Assembly (NCBI GenBank): GCA_963834365.1
Contig: CAWIBS010000032.1
Coordinates: forward strand, 186,001-250,000
DNA: 64,000 bases
Direction of reading: 5' to 3'
Source of the DNA: CAWJAP01 sp963834365
GTDB taxonomy: Bacteria; Acidobacteriota; Vicinamibacteria; Vicinamibacterales; Vicinamibacteraceae
A model generated the notes under the pieces. It worked only from the letters and a program-made list of their open reading frames with translations, ran no database searches and was not told the origin of the DNA. Positions within the stretch are counted from its first letter, which is position 1; each line of letters opens with the position of its first letter. Below are positions 28,346 to 36,390 of the stretch, in pieces. Position numbers and translations under genes: made by a program.

Positions 28346-29104
28346 GTGACCGAGCCGCGCCCGCCTGCTGTACCTGCCTCGTCCAGCGTTCACACGCTCG
28401 TCCTCGTTCCGACCTACAACGAGCGAGACAATCTCCCGATCCTGGTCCGAGCGATCGTCGCTCACGACGGATTCCGCGTGCTGGTCGTCGATGATCAATC
28501 GCCGGATGGGACAGGGGACGTGGCAGATGCGCTGGCGCGCGAGTTCCCGGGCCGCGTCGAGGTGCTGCATCGCACGGGCAAGAAAGGACTCGGCCGCAGC
28601 TACATCGAAGCGCTGACGCTCGCACGCTCCCGCACCGAAGACTTCGTCTGCCAGATGGATGCGGACCTGTCGCACGATCCGAAGTACCTCCCCGATCTGG
28701 TGTCCGCGGCCATTGTGGGGCGTCGTGACCTCGTGATTGGCTCCCGGTACCTGCAGGGCGTCAGCGTCGTCAACTGGCCGCTCCACCGGCTGATTCTCAG
28801 CACGTTCGCCAACCGGTACATTCGCGCCGTGACCCGCCTGCCGCCGGCCGATTGCACGAGCGGCTTCCGCTGCTGGCGTCGCGAGGCCTTGTCGCGCGTC
28901 CCGCTCGAACGCATCGTCTCGGACGGCTATGCCTTCCTCGTGGAGATGCTCTTCGAGGCGCACCGCCGCGGCTGCCAGATCGGCGAGGTGCCGATCATTT
29001 TCGTCGAGCGGCGGGTCGGGCAGTCGAAAATGTCAGGAGGCGTGATTTTCGAGTCGGCCTACATGCCGTGGCGCCTCGTGTTGCGTCGTGCGCTGGGCCG
29101 ATAG
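28346..29104 (+). CDS. Polyprenol-phosphate mannosyltransferase-like GT2 (DPM1 type)
   Basis: A 252-residue GT-A enzyme. LVLVPTYNERDNLPILVRAI opens the domain, LVVDDQSPDGTG is the nucleotide site, VLHRTGKKGLGRSYIEAL follows, and VCQMDADLSHDPKYLP carries the metal-binding acids. GSRYLQG, DCTSGFRCWRREAL and GEVPIIFVERRVGQSKMS are strong DPM1 signatures. The start is GTG 28346 (VTEPRPPAVP); the frame is open further upstream, but that part overlaps the divergent coiled-coil gene. It makes polyprenyl-phosphate-mannose or glucose in the cytoplasmic leaflet, which would supply the GT-C enzymes in this region. It is the only plus-strand gene between 24 and 34 kb. Confidence 0.88.
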   Translation: MTEPRPPAVPASSSVHTLVLVPTYNERDNLPILVRAIVAHDGFRVLVVDDQSPDGTGDVADALAREFPGRVEVLHRTGKKGLGRSYIEALTLARSRTEDFVCQMDADLSHDPKYLPDLVSAAIVGRRDLVIGSRYLQGVSVVNWPLHRLILSTFANRYIRAVTRLPPADCTSGFRCWRREALSRVPLERIVSDGYAFLVEMLFEAHRRGCQIGEVPIIFVERRVGQSKMSGGVIFESAYMPWRLVLRRALGR

Positions 29105-29131
29105 GCCCCGTGGACACCGCCGCCGCAGATT

Positions 29132-30433
29132 TCAGCGGGTGCCGCGGCGGGGTCGCACACCGAGCGCAAGCCCACACCCGGCGAGGACAACGAGCGTCGG
29201 ATCGATCACGGGGATGCGGAAGCGTTCCTGCGGGAAGAACACCAGACAGACGAGACCGGCGGATGCGGCGAGAGCCACCAGTGCGCGAGGACGGTGGTCG
29301 GGTGCGAGTCGGCGCCAGCCAAGGATCGCGAGCGGCAGCACCAGCGCGTAGGGAATCACCGAGGCCCAGAAATACCGTGGCGAGTGCAGGCGGTACGACG
29401 GCCCCACCGGGACAATCGTGAACCACAATTTGCGCGCGACCAGCCCGGCGAACCGTGCCGGATCTTCGGCGATGAACCCCAGCGCCTCCCGGTAGTACAG
29501 CGGCTCCAACGCTTCTTCGCTCAGGCCGACGTGCCGCGCCCGGAACTCCTGATTCCGGATCTTGAGGTGCGGGTTCGCGGCCAGATCGCCTTCGCCGCGG
29601 GCCTCCCGGTGGTTGCCGGTCCAGAACGTGACGCCACCTTCCGAGGCGATCAGGACGAAGCGGTCGTAGGCGACGACGTTACGCAGGGTCCACGGCGTGA
29701 TGGCAGCGGCCATGGCGAGACAAAACGCGGCGGCACGAACGAGACCGGTTCGCGGTGTCGGCCCGCGCCGCATCAGCAGCCATACCGCGAACGGTGCAAA
29801 GAACAGCATCGACGGCCGCGTCAGCGCCGCGAGCCCGGCCAGAACCCCGGAGAGCAGGACCGTTTGGATCGCGGTCGATCCAGCCCGCCCGTCTTCCCGG
29901 TCGGGCGATCGCGCGTCGGTGACCATCCCGAGCACCCACACGGTGGCGAGCGCGAGTGCGGAATACATCGCTTCGCTCAGCGCATACGCCGCAATCCAGA
30001 CGAGTGGCGGATAGCAGGCTGCGAGCCACGCCGCGAGGATGGCCGCCCGCTCACCCGCCGCACGTCGCGCGATGGCCGCGACCAGCCAGACGGCGACGAC
30101 GCCGACGAGGGCCTGGGTCAGCTTCACCGCCGCGGGGACATCGCGCGGCAGCGAATCATCGATGCCGCCGAGGAGCGCGATACCGGCGAGGATCAGCGGA
30201 TAGAGGGGGGCACGCCCGAACTGCTGGACCGACGGATCGGATGGTGCGCCGGCGAGCTCGGGCGTGAAACCGCGCCCGGCCGCGAGATTGATCCCCAACG
30301 CGAGATACTCGCGCTCGTCGTGCGTGAGCGGCTTGTCCGTCCAGTACACGAGCGCGAACAGCGCTCGCAGAACGAAGGCGACGATGAGTGCGATGGCGAC
30401 GGGGCGCGTCAACGGGACTTCACGTCCGACCAT
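29132..30433 (-). CDS. GT-C family membrane glycosyltransferase (GT39/ArnT-like)
   Basis: A 433-residue integral membrane protein with about eleven hydrophobic segments. The first periplasmic loop has THDEREYLALGINLAAGRGF, whose Asp/Glu pair is the catalytic feature of GT39/GT83 enzymes. GRAPLYPLILAG and ALTRPSMLFFAPFAVW are also typical of the family. The substrate would be a polyprenyl-phosphate sugar on the periplasmic face, matching the DPM1-like synthase encoded convergently just 28 bases away. The frame is intact. The acceptor is unknown and could be a glycolipid or protein. Confidence 0.82.
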   Translation of the reverse strand: MVGREVPLTRPVAIALIVAFVLRALFALVYWTDKPLTHDEREYLALGINLAAGRGFTPELAGAPSDPSVQQFGRAPLYPLILAGIALLGGIDDSLPRDVPAAVKLTQALVGVVAVWLVAAIARRAAGERAAILAAWLAACYPPLVWIAAYALSEAMYSALALATVWVLGMVTDARSPDREDGRAGSTAIQTVLLSGVLAGLAALTRPSMLFFAPFAVWLLMRRGPTPRTGLVRAAAFCLAMAAAITPWTLRNVVAYDRFVLIASEGGVTFWTGNHREARGEGDLAANPHLKIRNQEFRARHVGLSEEALEPLYYREALGFIAEDPARFAGLVARKLWFTIVPVGPSYRLHSPRYFWASVIPYALVLPLAILGWRRLAPDHRPRALVALAASAGLVCLVFFPQERFRIPVIDPTLVVLAGCGLALGVRPRRGTR

Positions 30434-30460
30434 GTCACGGGCCGAACCCGGGCCGGGCGG

Positions 30461-31312
30461 CTACTGGCGGCGCAGCGCCGAGATCTGCTCCGACACCAGG
30501 CCGACGAGGAACACGATCACCGAGAACATCAGCAGCAGCACGGCGCCGTTCGGGATCCGGCCGTTGGCGAACGCCGTGTACGCGCCATAGCCCAGACCCA
30601 GCACGAAGGCGGCCGCGCTGACGGGGAGGAAGATGCGCAGCGGGCTGAAGATCGTGATCACGCGGAGCAGGATCAGAAAGAACTTCACCCCGTCGCGCGC
30701 CAGCCGGACTTTCGAGTGTCCCTCCCGCTGCCGTGCCGCCACGGGCTCGAAGCAGACGTTGTAGCCGGCCTTCACGAAGCTCAGCGTGATGGTCGTCGGC
30801 GACGAGAAGCCGTTGGGCAGCAGGTGGACGAATTCCCGCAGGTGCTCACGGCGCGCCGCGCGGAACCCGGACGTCAGGTCTGGAATCGCGTGTCCGGACA
30901 GGAACCCGGCAAGCCAGTTCAGCATCGCGTTGCCGATCCGCCGCCGGCCCGACGCCTGCGTGGACGGATCGCGGGCCCCCACGACCAGGTCGTACTCGCC
31001 GAGCCGTGACACCAGACGGTGGGCGTCCTCCGGCTTGTGCTGCCCGTCGCCGTCGAGGATCAGCACGTACTCGCCCGCCGCGCGGCGGATGCCGCTCTTG
31101 ACCGATGCCCCGTTCCCCTTGTTGTAGGGATGTCGGACGACAGTGGCGCCCGCCGCCGCGGCCAGTTCTCCACAGCCGTCGGTCGATCCGTCGTCAACGA
31201 CGAGAATCTCCTGCCACGGCGCGGCCTGACGCAGCGCTGCCACGACTTCGGCGACGGCCGGGCCCTCGTTGAACGCAGGAATGACGACGGACGTCGACGA
31301 CGGCTCAGCCAT
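30461..31312 (-). CDS. Glycosyltransferase family 2 with two C-terminal membrane helices
   Basis: A 283-residue protein starting at ATG 31312 (MAEPSSTSVVIPAFNEG). The GT-A domain has VVDDGSTDGCGEL, NKGNGASVKSGI and LILDGDGQHKPEDA with the DxD-type acids. PDLTSGFRAARREHL and QREGHSKVRLARDG follow. Two hydrophobic helices end the protein (IFLPVSAAAFVLGLGYGAY and GAVLLLMFSVIVFLVGLV). This is the GtrB/ArnC-like subgroup that loads undecaprenyl phosphate with a sugar at the inner membrane. The start overlaps the end of the next GT2 gene by 8 bases, suggesting coupling. Confidence 0.87.
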   Translation of the reverse strand: MAEPSSTSVVIPAFNEGPAVAEVVAALRQAAPWQEILVVDDGSTDGCGELAAAAGATVVRHPYNKGNGASVKSGIRRAAGEYVLILDGDGQHKPEDAHRLVSRLGEYDLVVGARDPSTQASGRRRIGNAMLNWLAGFLSGHAIPDLTSGFRAARREHLREFVHLLPNGFSSPTTITLSFVKAGYNVCFEPVAARQREGHSKVRLARDGVKFFLILLRVITIFSPLRIFLPVSAAAFVLGLGYGAYTAFANGRIPNGAVLLLMFSVIVFLVGLVSEQISALRRQ

Positions 31313-32309
31313 GCCGCGACGCGGTCCCGGCGAGCTCCCGCTCGGCGTCGCGGTCGGCCGGCCCCGGCTGACCGAGCTCCAGCCGTCGCACGCGATACTG
31401 CACGTCCTCGAGAATCTTGCGGCTGCCGGCAATCAGGTCCGCCACCAGCCCGATGAGCACGACCTGGAAACCGACGATCATCAACACCGCCGACAGGATG
31501 AGGGACTGCAGCTTTCCCATCCCCGAGCCGGTCACGTAGTAATAGAGAAACCGCAGGGAGATGACCAGGCCGATTCCGAGGATCGTCAAGCCGATATAGG
31601 AGAAGACCTTCAGCGGTTCGTACGACGCGTAGATGCGGACGATGGTCGCCGACGACTGCTTGATGTAGGAGAAGGTGCTGTTGAACAGCCGCGAGTTGCG
31701 CGTGCCGGGATTCGTCCGCACTTCGACGTGCGCGATCGCCATGCGGCGTTTGCCCGCCTGGATGATCGACTCGAGCGTGTAGGAGAACTCGGAGATGATC
31801 GTCATGCGGAGCGCCGCGTCACGCGTGTAGGCGCGGAACCCGCTCGTCGTGTCGGGGACCTGCGTGCCCGAGACCTGCCGGACCACCCAGCTGCCCACCC
31901 GCTGCAGCAGCTTCTTGCCGCCGGCCATGTGCCCGACCGCCTGGATGTTCCGATCGCCGATGCAGATGTCGGCCTCGCCGGCGAGCAGCGGGGCGAGCAG
32001 CTTCGGAATGTCCGCGCCGGCGTACTGGTTGTCGGCGTCGGTGTTGACGATGAAGTCGGCGCCGAGCGCGAGCGCGGCGTCGATGCCGGCGCTGAACGCG
32101 GCGGCGAGCCCCTTGTTGCGGCGTAGACGCACGACGTGCGTCGCGCCGCAGGCGCGCGCGATCGCCGCCGTGCCGTCGCGCGATCCGTCGTCCACGACCA
32201 GGGTTTCGATGACGTCGATGCCGTCGATCGCGGCCGGCAGGTCCGCCAGCGTGGCGGGCAACGTCTCCGCCTCGTTGAGGCACGGAATCTGGATGATGAG
32301 CTTCGTCAC
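31305..32309 (-). CDS. Glycosyltransferase family 2 with C-terminal membrane helices
   Basis: A 334-residue paralogue of the preceding enzyme class. IIQIPCLNEAETLPATL opens the fold; the nucleotide site is VVDDGSRDGTAA; FIVNTDADNQYAGADIPKL has the acids; PDTTSGFRAYTRDAAL and VEVRTNPGTRNSRLF follow. Two or three helices sit near the C-terminus (YIGLTILGIGLVISLRFLYY and LILSAVLMIVGFQVVLIGLV). The start is a GTG overlapping the stop of the GT4 gene as GTGA. It is likely another undecaprenyl-phosphate sugar transferase, using a different sugar from its neighbour. Confidence 0.87.
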   Translation of the reverse strand: MTKLIIQIPCLNEAETLPATLADLPAAIDGIDVIETLVVDDGSRDGTAAIARACGATHVVRLRRNKGLAAAFSAGIDAALALGADFIVNTDADNQYAGADIPKLLAPLLAGEADICIGDRNIQAVGHMAGGKKLLQRVGSWVVRQVSGTQVPDTTSGFRAYTRDAALRMTIISEFSYTLESIIQAGKRRMAIAHVEVRTNPGTRNSRLFNSTFSYIKQSSATIVRIYASYEPLKVFSYIGLTILGIGLVISLRFLYYYVTGSGMGKLQSLILSAVLMIVGFQVVLIGLVADLIAGSRKILEDVQYRVRRLELGQPGPADRDAERELAGTASRHG

Positions 32310-33340
32310 GTCCCGACCAGCTTTTCGATCACGCCATCCCAGGTGACCGCTCGCGCCCGCTGCCAGCCCGCTTCACCGAGCTCCGCCGCGTCGCGCCGGT
32401 GCGTGTGGAGATGGTTGATCACCTGCGCGATCGCTTCGCCGTTCGGCCGGCACGCCGCCCCGTTGACGCCGTCATCGACGAACTCCAGCGGACCACCGGC
32501 ATCCATCGTCGTGATCACCGGCTTGCGCGCCAGAAACGCTTCGAGCGTGACGTAGCCGTAGTCCTCGTCGAACGGCGCATAGACGACCGCGAGCGCGCCC
32601 GCGTACAGGTCCAGGAGCGTCTCATCGTCCACGGCGCCGAGGAAGTCCACGCGATCGGCGACCCCGAGCTCCGCCGCCAGTCGCTCGGTGTTGGCGCGCT
32701 GTGTGCCCTCGCCCGCGACGACCAGCCGCACCGCCGGGTCCACGTGCGCGAGCGCACGCACCGCCAGATCGACCCGCTTGACCGACTCGATGCGGCCGAC
32801 CGACAGCACGTACTGACCGTACGGACCCCCGCGGATGCGCTCGGCCAGCCTCGGAGGATGATACAGCGGTTCGGCGTGCAGCCCATTGTAGCGGGCGATC
32901 CGGTTGGCGGTGTTGTGCGCGTTCGCGAACAGCCGGCGGCACTCGCCGAGCATGCGCGTGTCCAGCGCCATCAGGCGCTCGCGAAGGCCGACGTCCGACT
33001 CCAGGTGCCGGAAGTCGCTGTAGTCGGTCCCGGCGAGCTCGTACGCCGCGCGGTACTGGTGGATCAGCCACGCGACCTTGTGAGGATGCCGGACGAAGTA
33101 GGACGGGAACTTCGTGCCGATCACGAGGTCGATCGGCGCGCCGTTGCTCTCGCTGAGATCCAGAAGCCGCCAGGCCGCGGCGTGCGTCAGAATCTCTTCC
33201 TTCGGATACCACTTGAACGGGACGCTCACGATCTCGGCCTGGTGCCCGTGCAGGCGCAGCTGCCGCAGCAGCTCGCGGACGTGATACTCCGCTCCCCCCT
33301 CGACGAACGGGACCTGGGCTTCGCAGACGACGATGCGCAT
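32306..33340 (-). CDS. Glycosyltransferase family 4 (GT-B)
   Basis: A 344-residue protein. MRIVVCEAQVPFVEGGAEYHV opens the N-domain with the Gly-Gly loop of GT4 enzymes. The C-domain has LSVGRIESVKRVDLAVRALA, VVAGEGTQRANTERL, and the donor motif DEDYGYVTLEAFLARKPVITT with a late EFVDDGVNG. It would be a cytoplasmic retaining sugar transferase. I take ATG 33340 as the start; a GTG one codon upstream is possible. The start overlaps the stop of the YchF-like gene (TGATG), so the glycan operon may be read from the ychF promoter. Confidence 0.86.
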   Translation of the reverse strand: MRIVVCEAQVPFVEGGAEYHVRELLRQLRLHGHQAEIVSVPFKWYPKEEILTHAAAWRLLDLSESNGAPIDLVIGTKFPSYFVRHPHKVAWLIHQYRAAYELAGTDYSDFRHLESDVGLRERLMALDTRMLGECRRLFANAHNTANRIARYNGLHAEPLYHPPRLAERIRGGPYGQYVLSVGRIESVKRVDLAVRALAHVDPAVRLVVAGEGTQRANTERLAAELGVADRVDFLGAVDDETLLDLYAGALAVVYAPFDEDYGYVTLEAFLARKPVITTMDAGGPLEFVDDGVNGAACRPNGEAIAQVINHLHTHRRDAAELGEAGWQRARAVTWDGVIEKLVGT

Positions 33341-34429
33341 CACGTGGCGTGCCGGAAGTTGATCACGTCACCGTCCTGGACGAGATACTCCTTGCCCTCC
33401 AGGCGCACTTCGCCTTTGTCGCGGCACGCGGCGTAGGACCCGCGCGCGACGAGCGCGTCGTAAGGCGACGACTTCCGCACGGATGAACCCGCGCTGGATG
33501 TCGCTGTGAATCTCGCCGGCCGCCAGCTGCGCCGCCGTCTCGTGCGGAATCGACCAGGCCCGGCACTCGTCCTCGCCGACCGTGAAGAACGACAGGTAGC
33601 CGAGCAGCGTGTAGCTGGCGCGGATCACGCGGTCCAGCCCCGATTCCTTGAGTCCCAGGTCGGCCATGAAGGCCGAGGCATCTTCAGGCGGCAGCTCGGC
33701 GATCTCGAGCTCGATTTTCGCGCAGAGCGGCACCGCGTGAATCCCGCCGCGGCCCACGAGATCCGACACGCCGGCGAGCGTGACGGCACGGTCCAGCGAG
33801 GAGATGTCGGCTTCGTCGAGGTTCAGCACCAGCAGCAGCGGCTTGGCGGACAACAGCTGGAAGCCGCGCAGCCGCTTGAGGTCGTCTCCACTCAGGCCAA
33901 TCGCGCGCAACGGCGTGCCGTTCTCGAGCGCCGTCCGGCATGCCTGCAGAATCTCCTGCTCGCGTTTGAGATCGGCAGACGGCGTCTTGCGGAGGTCCTT
34001 GTCGAGCCGTTCCAGGCGTCGTTCGACGACGCCGAGATCCGCGAGGATCAGTTCGTCCTCCATCGCCCGAACGTCGCGGGCGGCGTTCACCGATCCCGCC
34101 GGGTGCGGCACGCTCTCGTCGCGGAACAGCCGGACGACGTGGAGGAGCGCGTCGGCGTTGCGGAACGCGGCGACGTCGAGGAGGTCCTTGGCCGATCCCG
34201 ACGCCCGCGTGCCGGCCACGTCGGCGAATTCCACCGTCGCGGGGGTCGTCTTCTTCGGCGAATAGAGCGCACTCAGCCGGTCGAGGCGGGGGTCGGGCAC
34301 TCGGGCCACGCCGACATGAGCCTCGGTCTTCCCCAGCGCGGGTCGTGAGCCTTCCCGAACACTCGTCAGCAGGCGGAACAGCGTGGACTTGCCCGTGGAC
34401 GCGAAGCCTATGAGCCCGGCGCGCAGCAT
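33340..34429 (-). CDS. YchF/Obg-family ATPase-like protein, one frameshift
   Basis: About 362 residues, the normal size for YchF. The P-loop is AGLIGFASTGKSTLFRLL, which departs from the usual LPNVGKS. VEFADVAG corresponds to the DxxG switch motif, and the base-specificity motif is LNLDE, the NxxE type that favours ATP over GTP in YchF. The C-terminal DUF933/TGS-like part has LLGYLSFFTVGEDECRAWSI and GEIHSDIQRGFIRAEVV. The frame breaks near 33465; deleting one base gives PYDALVARGSYAACRDKGEV and the end DVINFRHAT. YchF proteins bind ribosomes and redox regulators. It is divergent from mraZ across a 171-base promoter region. Confidence 0.8.
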
Positions 34430-34534
34430 GAAAAATCTGCACATCCTAACACGGCGGTGGACTTGGGCGGTTCCGGTCCAGAAGGCGAACAAAAGACGTA
34501 ACCTCTTTTCTGAGCCCCACTTACACGATTCCGA

Positions 34535-34563
34535 TTGACAGCCGCCTGGGCCGGTCCTACTCT
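34535..34563 (+). promoter_or_regulatory. Sigma70-type promoter of the dcw cluster
   Basis: A perfect -35 hexamer TTGACA (34535-34540) is followed by a 17-base spacer and TACTCT (34558-34563), which keeps the first T, second A and last T of the -10 consensus. Transcription would start near 34570, at the first unit of the putative MraZ operator. Confidence 0.65.
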
Positions 34564-34567
34564 CTCG

Positions 34568-34592
34568 GTGGACCAATGTGGACTAGCGTGGA
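34568..34592 (+). promoter_or_regulatory. Putative MraZ operator: three GTGGA direct repeats at 10-bp spacing
   Basis: GTGGA occurs at 34568-34572, 34578-34582 and 34588-34592, exactly one helical turn apart, just before the mraZ start at 34601. MraZ of other bacteria binds short TGG-containing direct repeats of about this period upstream of its own gene. Placement over and after the predicted transcription start suits autoregulation. Confidence 0.7.
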
Positions 34593-34600
34593 TTTCTGAG

Positions 34601-35050
34601 GTGCTGAGGGGCAGCCATCCGGCCCGCATCGACGAAAAAGGTCGGCTCAAGATCCCGACCGACTACCGGACGTTCATCGCCACGACGCTCCAGACCAGCG
34701 AGGTCTACGTGACGACCGACGATGCGGACGGGCAGTACGTGCGTGTCTACCCGATGCCGGTGTGGAGCGAGATCGAGGCGAAGCTGGCGCGAATGCCATC
34801 GACCGACCCGGCGCGCCGGCGCTTCGAGCGCTGGACGAGCGTCTACGGCCAGACCACCGAGATCGACGCGCAGGGACGCGTGGTGATCCATTCGCTGCTC
34901 CGCGACCGCGCGGCGATGGTGGGTGACGTGCGGGTGATGGGTTTTGGCCGGTTCCTCGAGGTCTGGAACCAGGAACGGCTCCTCGGTCAGGGGGACGCGC
35001 AGAAGCTGACGATCGAGGACTACCGCCGCCTGTCGGAGTTCGATATCTGA
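34601..35050 (+). CDS. mraZ: Transcriptional regulator MraZ
   Basis: A 149-residue protein with the two SpoVT/AbrB-like halves of MraZ. The first opens LRGSHPARIDEKGRLKIPTDY and the second has TTEIDAQGRVVIHSLLRDRA near residues 85-105. The start is GTG 34601; the open frame begins upstream at a TTG, but that codon is part of the predicted -35 box. MraZ forms a ring-shaped oligomer that binds repeated DNA sites and controls the dcw operon. Here three such sites lie between its promoter and start. It is followed after 9 bases by rsmH. Confidence 0.95.
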   Translation: MLRGSHPARIDEKGRLKIPTDYRTFIATTLQTSEVYVTTDDADGQYVRVYPMPVWSEIEAKLARMPSTDPARRRFERWTSVYGQTTEIDAQGRVVIHSLLRDRAAMVGDVRVMGFGRFLEVWNQERLLGQGDAQKLTIEDYRRLSEFDI

Positions 35051-35059
35051 GGCCGGGCC

Positions 35060-35941
35060 ATGACGGGGCACGTTCCGGTCATGGTCTCGGAGGCGCTGGC
35101 CTGGCTGGCGCCCGAGCGAGGGGGCTGCTTCGTGGACTGCACGGTGGGGCTCGGCGGTCACACGCAGGCGCTGCTCGAGCGCGGTGCGTCCCGCGTGCTG
35201 GGGATCGATCGCGACCTCGAGGCGCTGTCCTCGGCGCGCGCGCAGCTGTCCAGGTGGGGGGATCGGGTGGAGCTCGTGCACGGCGACTATCGCGATCTCG
35301 GCGCCATGCTCGATGCGCGCGGCCTGCCGGAGGTGGACGGCATCCTCGTCGATCTCGGCGTGTCCTCGATGCAGCTGGACACGGTCGAGCGGGGATTCAG
35401 CTTCCGGGGCGAGGCCCCGCTCGACATGCGCATGGACCGGTCGCAGGGCCCGACGGCGGCCGATCTGCTGCGCGAGGCGGACGAGAGCGGGCTCGCGGAC
35501 GTGATCTTCGCCTTCGGGGAGGAGCGATTCTCGCGCCGCATCGCCCGCGCGATCGTGCGCGAGCGCGCGGTGCGACCGCTGACGACGACGGCGCAGCTCG
35601 CGGCAGTCGTGCGGCGCGCCGTGCCACAGCGCGGGTACGTGCGCATCGACCCGGCCACGCGCACCTTCCAGGCGCTGCGCATCTGGGTGAATCGTGAGCT
35701 CGACGGCCTGGACGCCTTTCTGCGCGACGCCGCGGCGCGGCTGCGCCGGCAGGCGCGGCTGGTCGTCGTCACGTTTCACTCGCTGGAGGATCGCATCGTC
35801 AAGCACACGCTGCGCGAGCTCGATCGAAGTGTGGCGCTGCTGCGCGTGCTGACCAAGCGGCCGCTGATGGCGGCCGAGACGGAAGTGGCGGTGAACCCGC
35901 GCGCGCGCAGCGCCAAACTGCGCGCGGCCGAACGACTGTGA
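35060..35941 (+). CDS. rsmH: 16S rRNA (cytosine1402-N4)-methyltransferase RsmH
   Basis: A 293-residue protein. It opens HVPVMVSEALAWL, the standard N-terminus, then FVDCTVGLGGHTQALLE is the SAM-binding motif I. GILVDLGVSSMQLD and RGFSFRGEAPLDMRMD are nearly invariant family motifs, followed by FHSLEDRIVKH and the basic end NPRARSAKLRAAERL. It methylates N4 of C1402 in the 16S rRNA P-site. The position directly after mraZ is the standard dcw order. Its stop overlaps the GTG start of ftsL (GTGA). Confidence 0.97.
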   Translation: MTGHVPVMVSEALAWLAPERGGCFVDCTVGLGGHTQALLERGASRVLGIDRDLEALSSARAQLSRWGDRVELVHGDYRDLGAMLDARGLPEVDGILVDLGVSSMQLDTVERGFSFRGEAPLDMRMDRSQGPTAADLLREADESGLADVIFAFGEERFSRRIARAIVRERAVRPLTTTAQLAAVVRRAVPQRGYVRIDPATRTFQALRIWVNRELDGLDAFLRDAAARLRRQARLVVVTFHSLEDRIVKHTLRELDRSVALLRVLTKRPLMAAETEVAVNPRARSAKLRAAERL

Positions 35942-36390
35942 GGCGGCCCGTGCCGGACGTCGATTTCGAGTACGCGATCAAGATGGACGTGCGGAACAAC
36001 CCGATCGTGCGCGAGATCGATCGGACGCGGCAGCGCGAGCTGTGGCGATCGGTCGGGATCGGCGTCGGGCTGGTGGCGGTCGTGCTGTTCTCGCTGTGGC
36101 AGCGGTTCAGCGTGATGCGCCTCGGCGCCGACATCGAAGGCATGCAGCGGGCGGTTGCGGAGGAGCGCGAGATCAACGGCCAGCTCCGGCTCGAGGTGGG
36201 CATGCTGTCGTCGCCGACCCGCATCGAGGCCCTCGCCGCCGGCCGGCCGCTCCAGATGGTCATGCCCGATCAGGCGCGCACGCTCATTCTCGAGCGGGCG
36301 ACGGCGGCGGTGGCGCCAGAACCGTCGGTCGAGGCGCGCCGCACTCCCCTGACACCCGCCGCGCGCGGCGTCGCCGAGGTGCAGCGATGA
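35938..36390 (+). CDS. ftsL: Cell division protein FtsL-like
   Basis: A 150-residue bitopic membrane protein. A short basic cytoplasmic part (IDRTRQRELWRS) is followed by one helix (VGIGVGLVAVVLFSLWQRFSV, about residues 36-55) and a periplasmic coiled coil (LGADIEGMQRAVAEEREINGQLRLEVGMLSSP). The size, topology and place between rsmH and ftsI identify it as FtsL, although FtsL sequences are poorly conserved and the match is by architecture. It would join FtsQ and a DivIC/FtsB protein at the septum; no ftsB is seen in this window. The start is GTG 35938, overlapping rsmH, and the stop overlaps ftsI as ATGA. Confidence 0.85.
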   Translation: MRRPVPDVDFEYAIKMDVRNNPIVREIDRTRQRELWRSVGIGVGLVAVVLFSLWQRFSVMRLGADIEGMQRAVAEEREINGQLRLEVGMLSSPTRIEALAAGRPLQMVMPDQARTLILERATAAVAPEPSVEARRTPLTPAARGVAEVQR

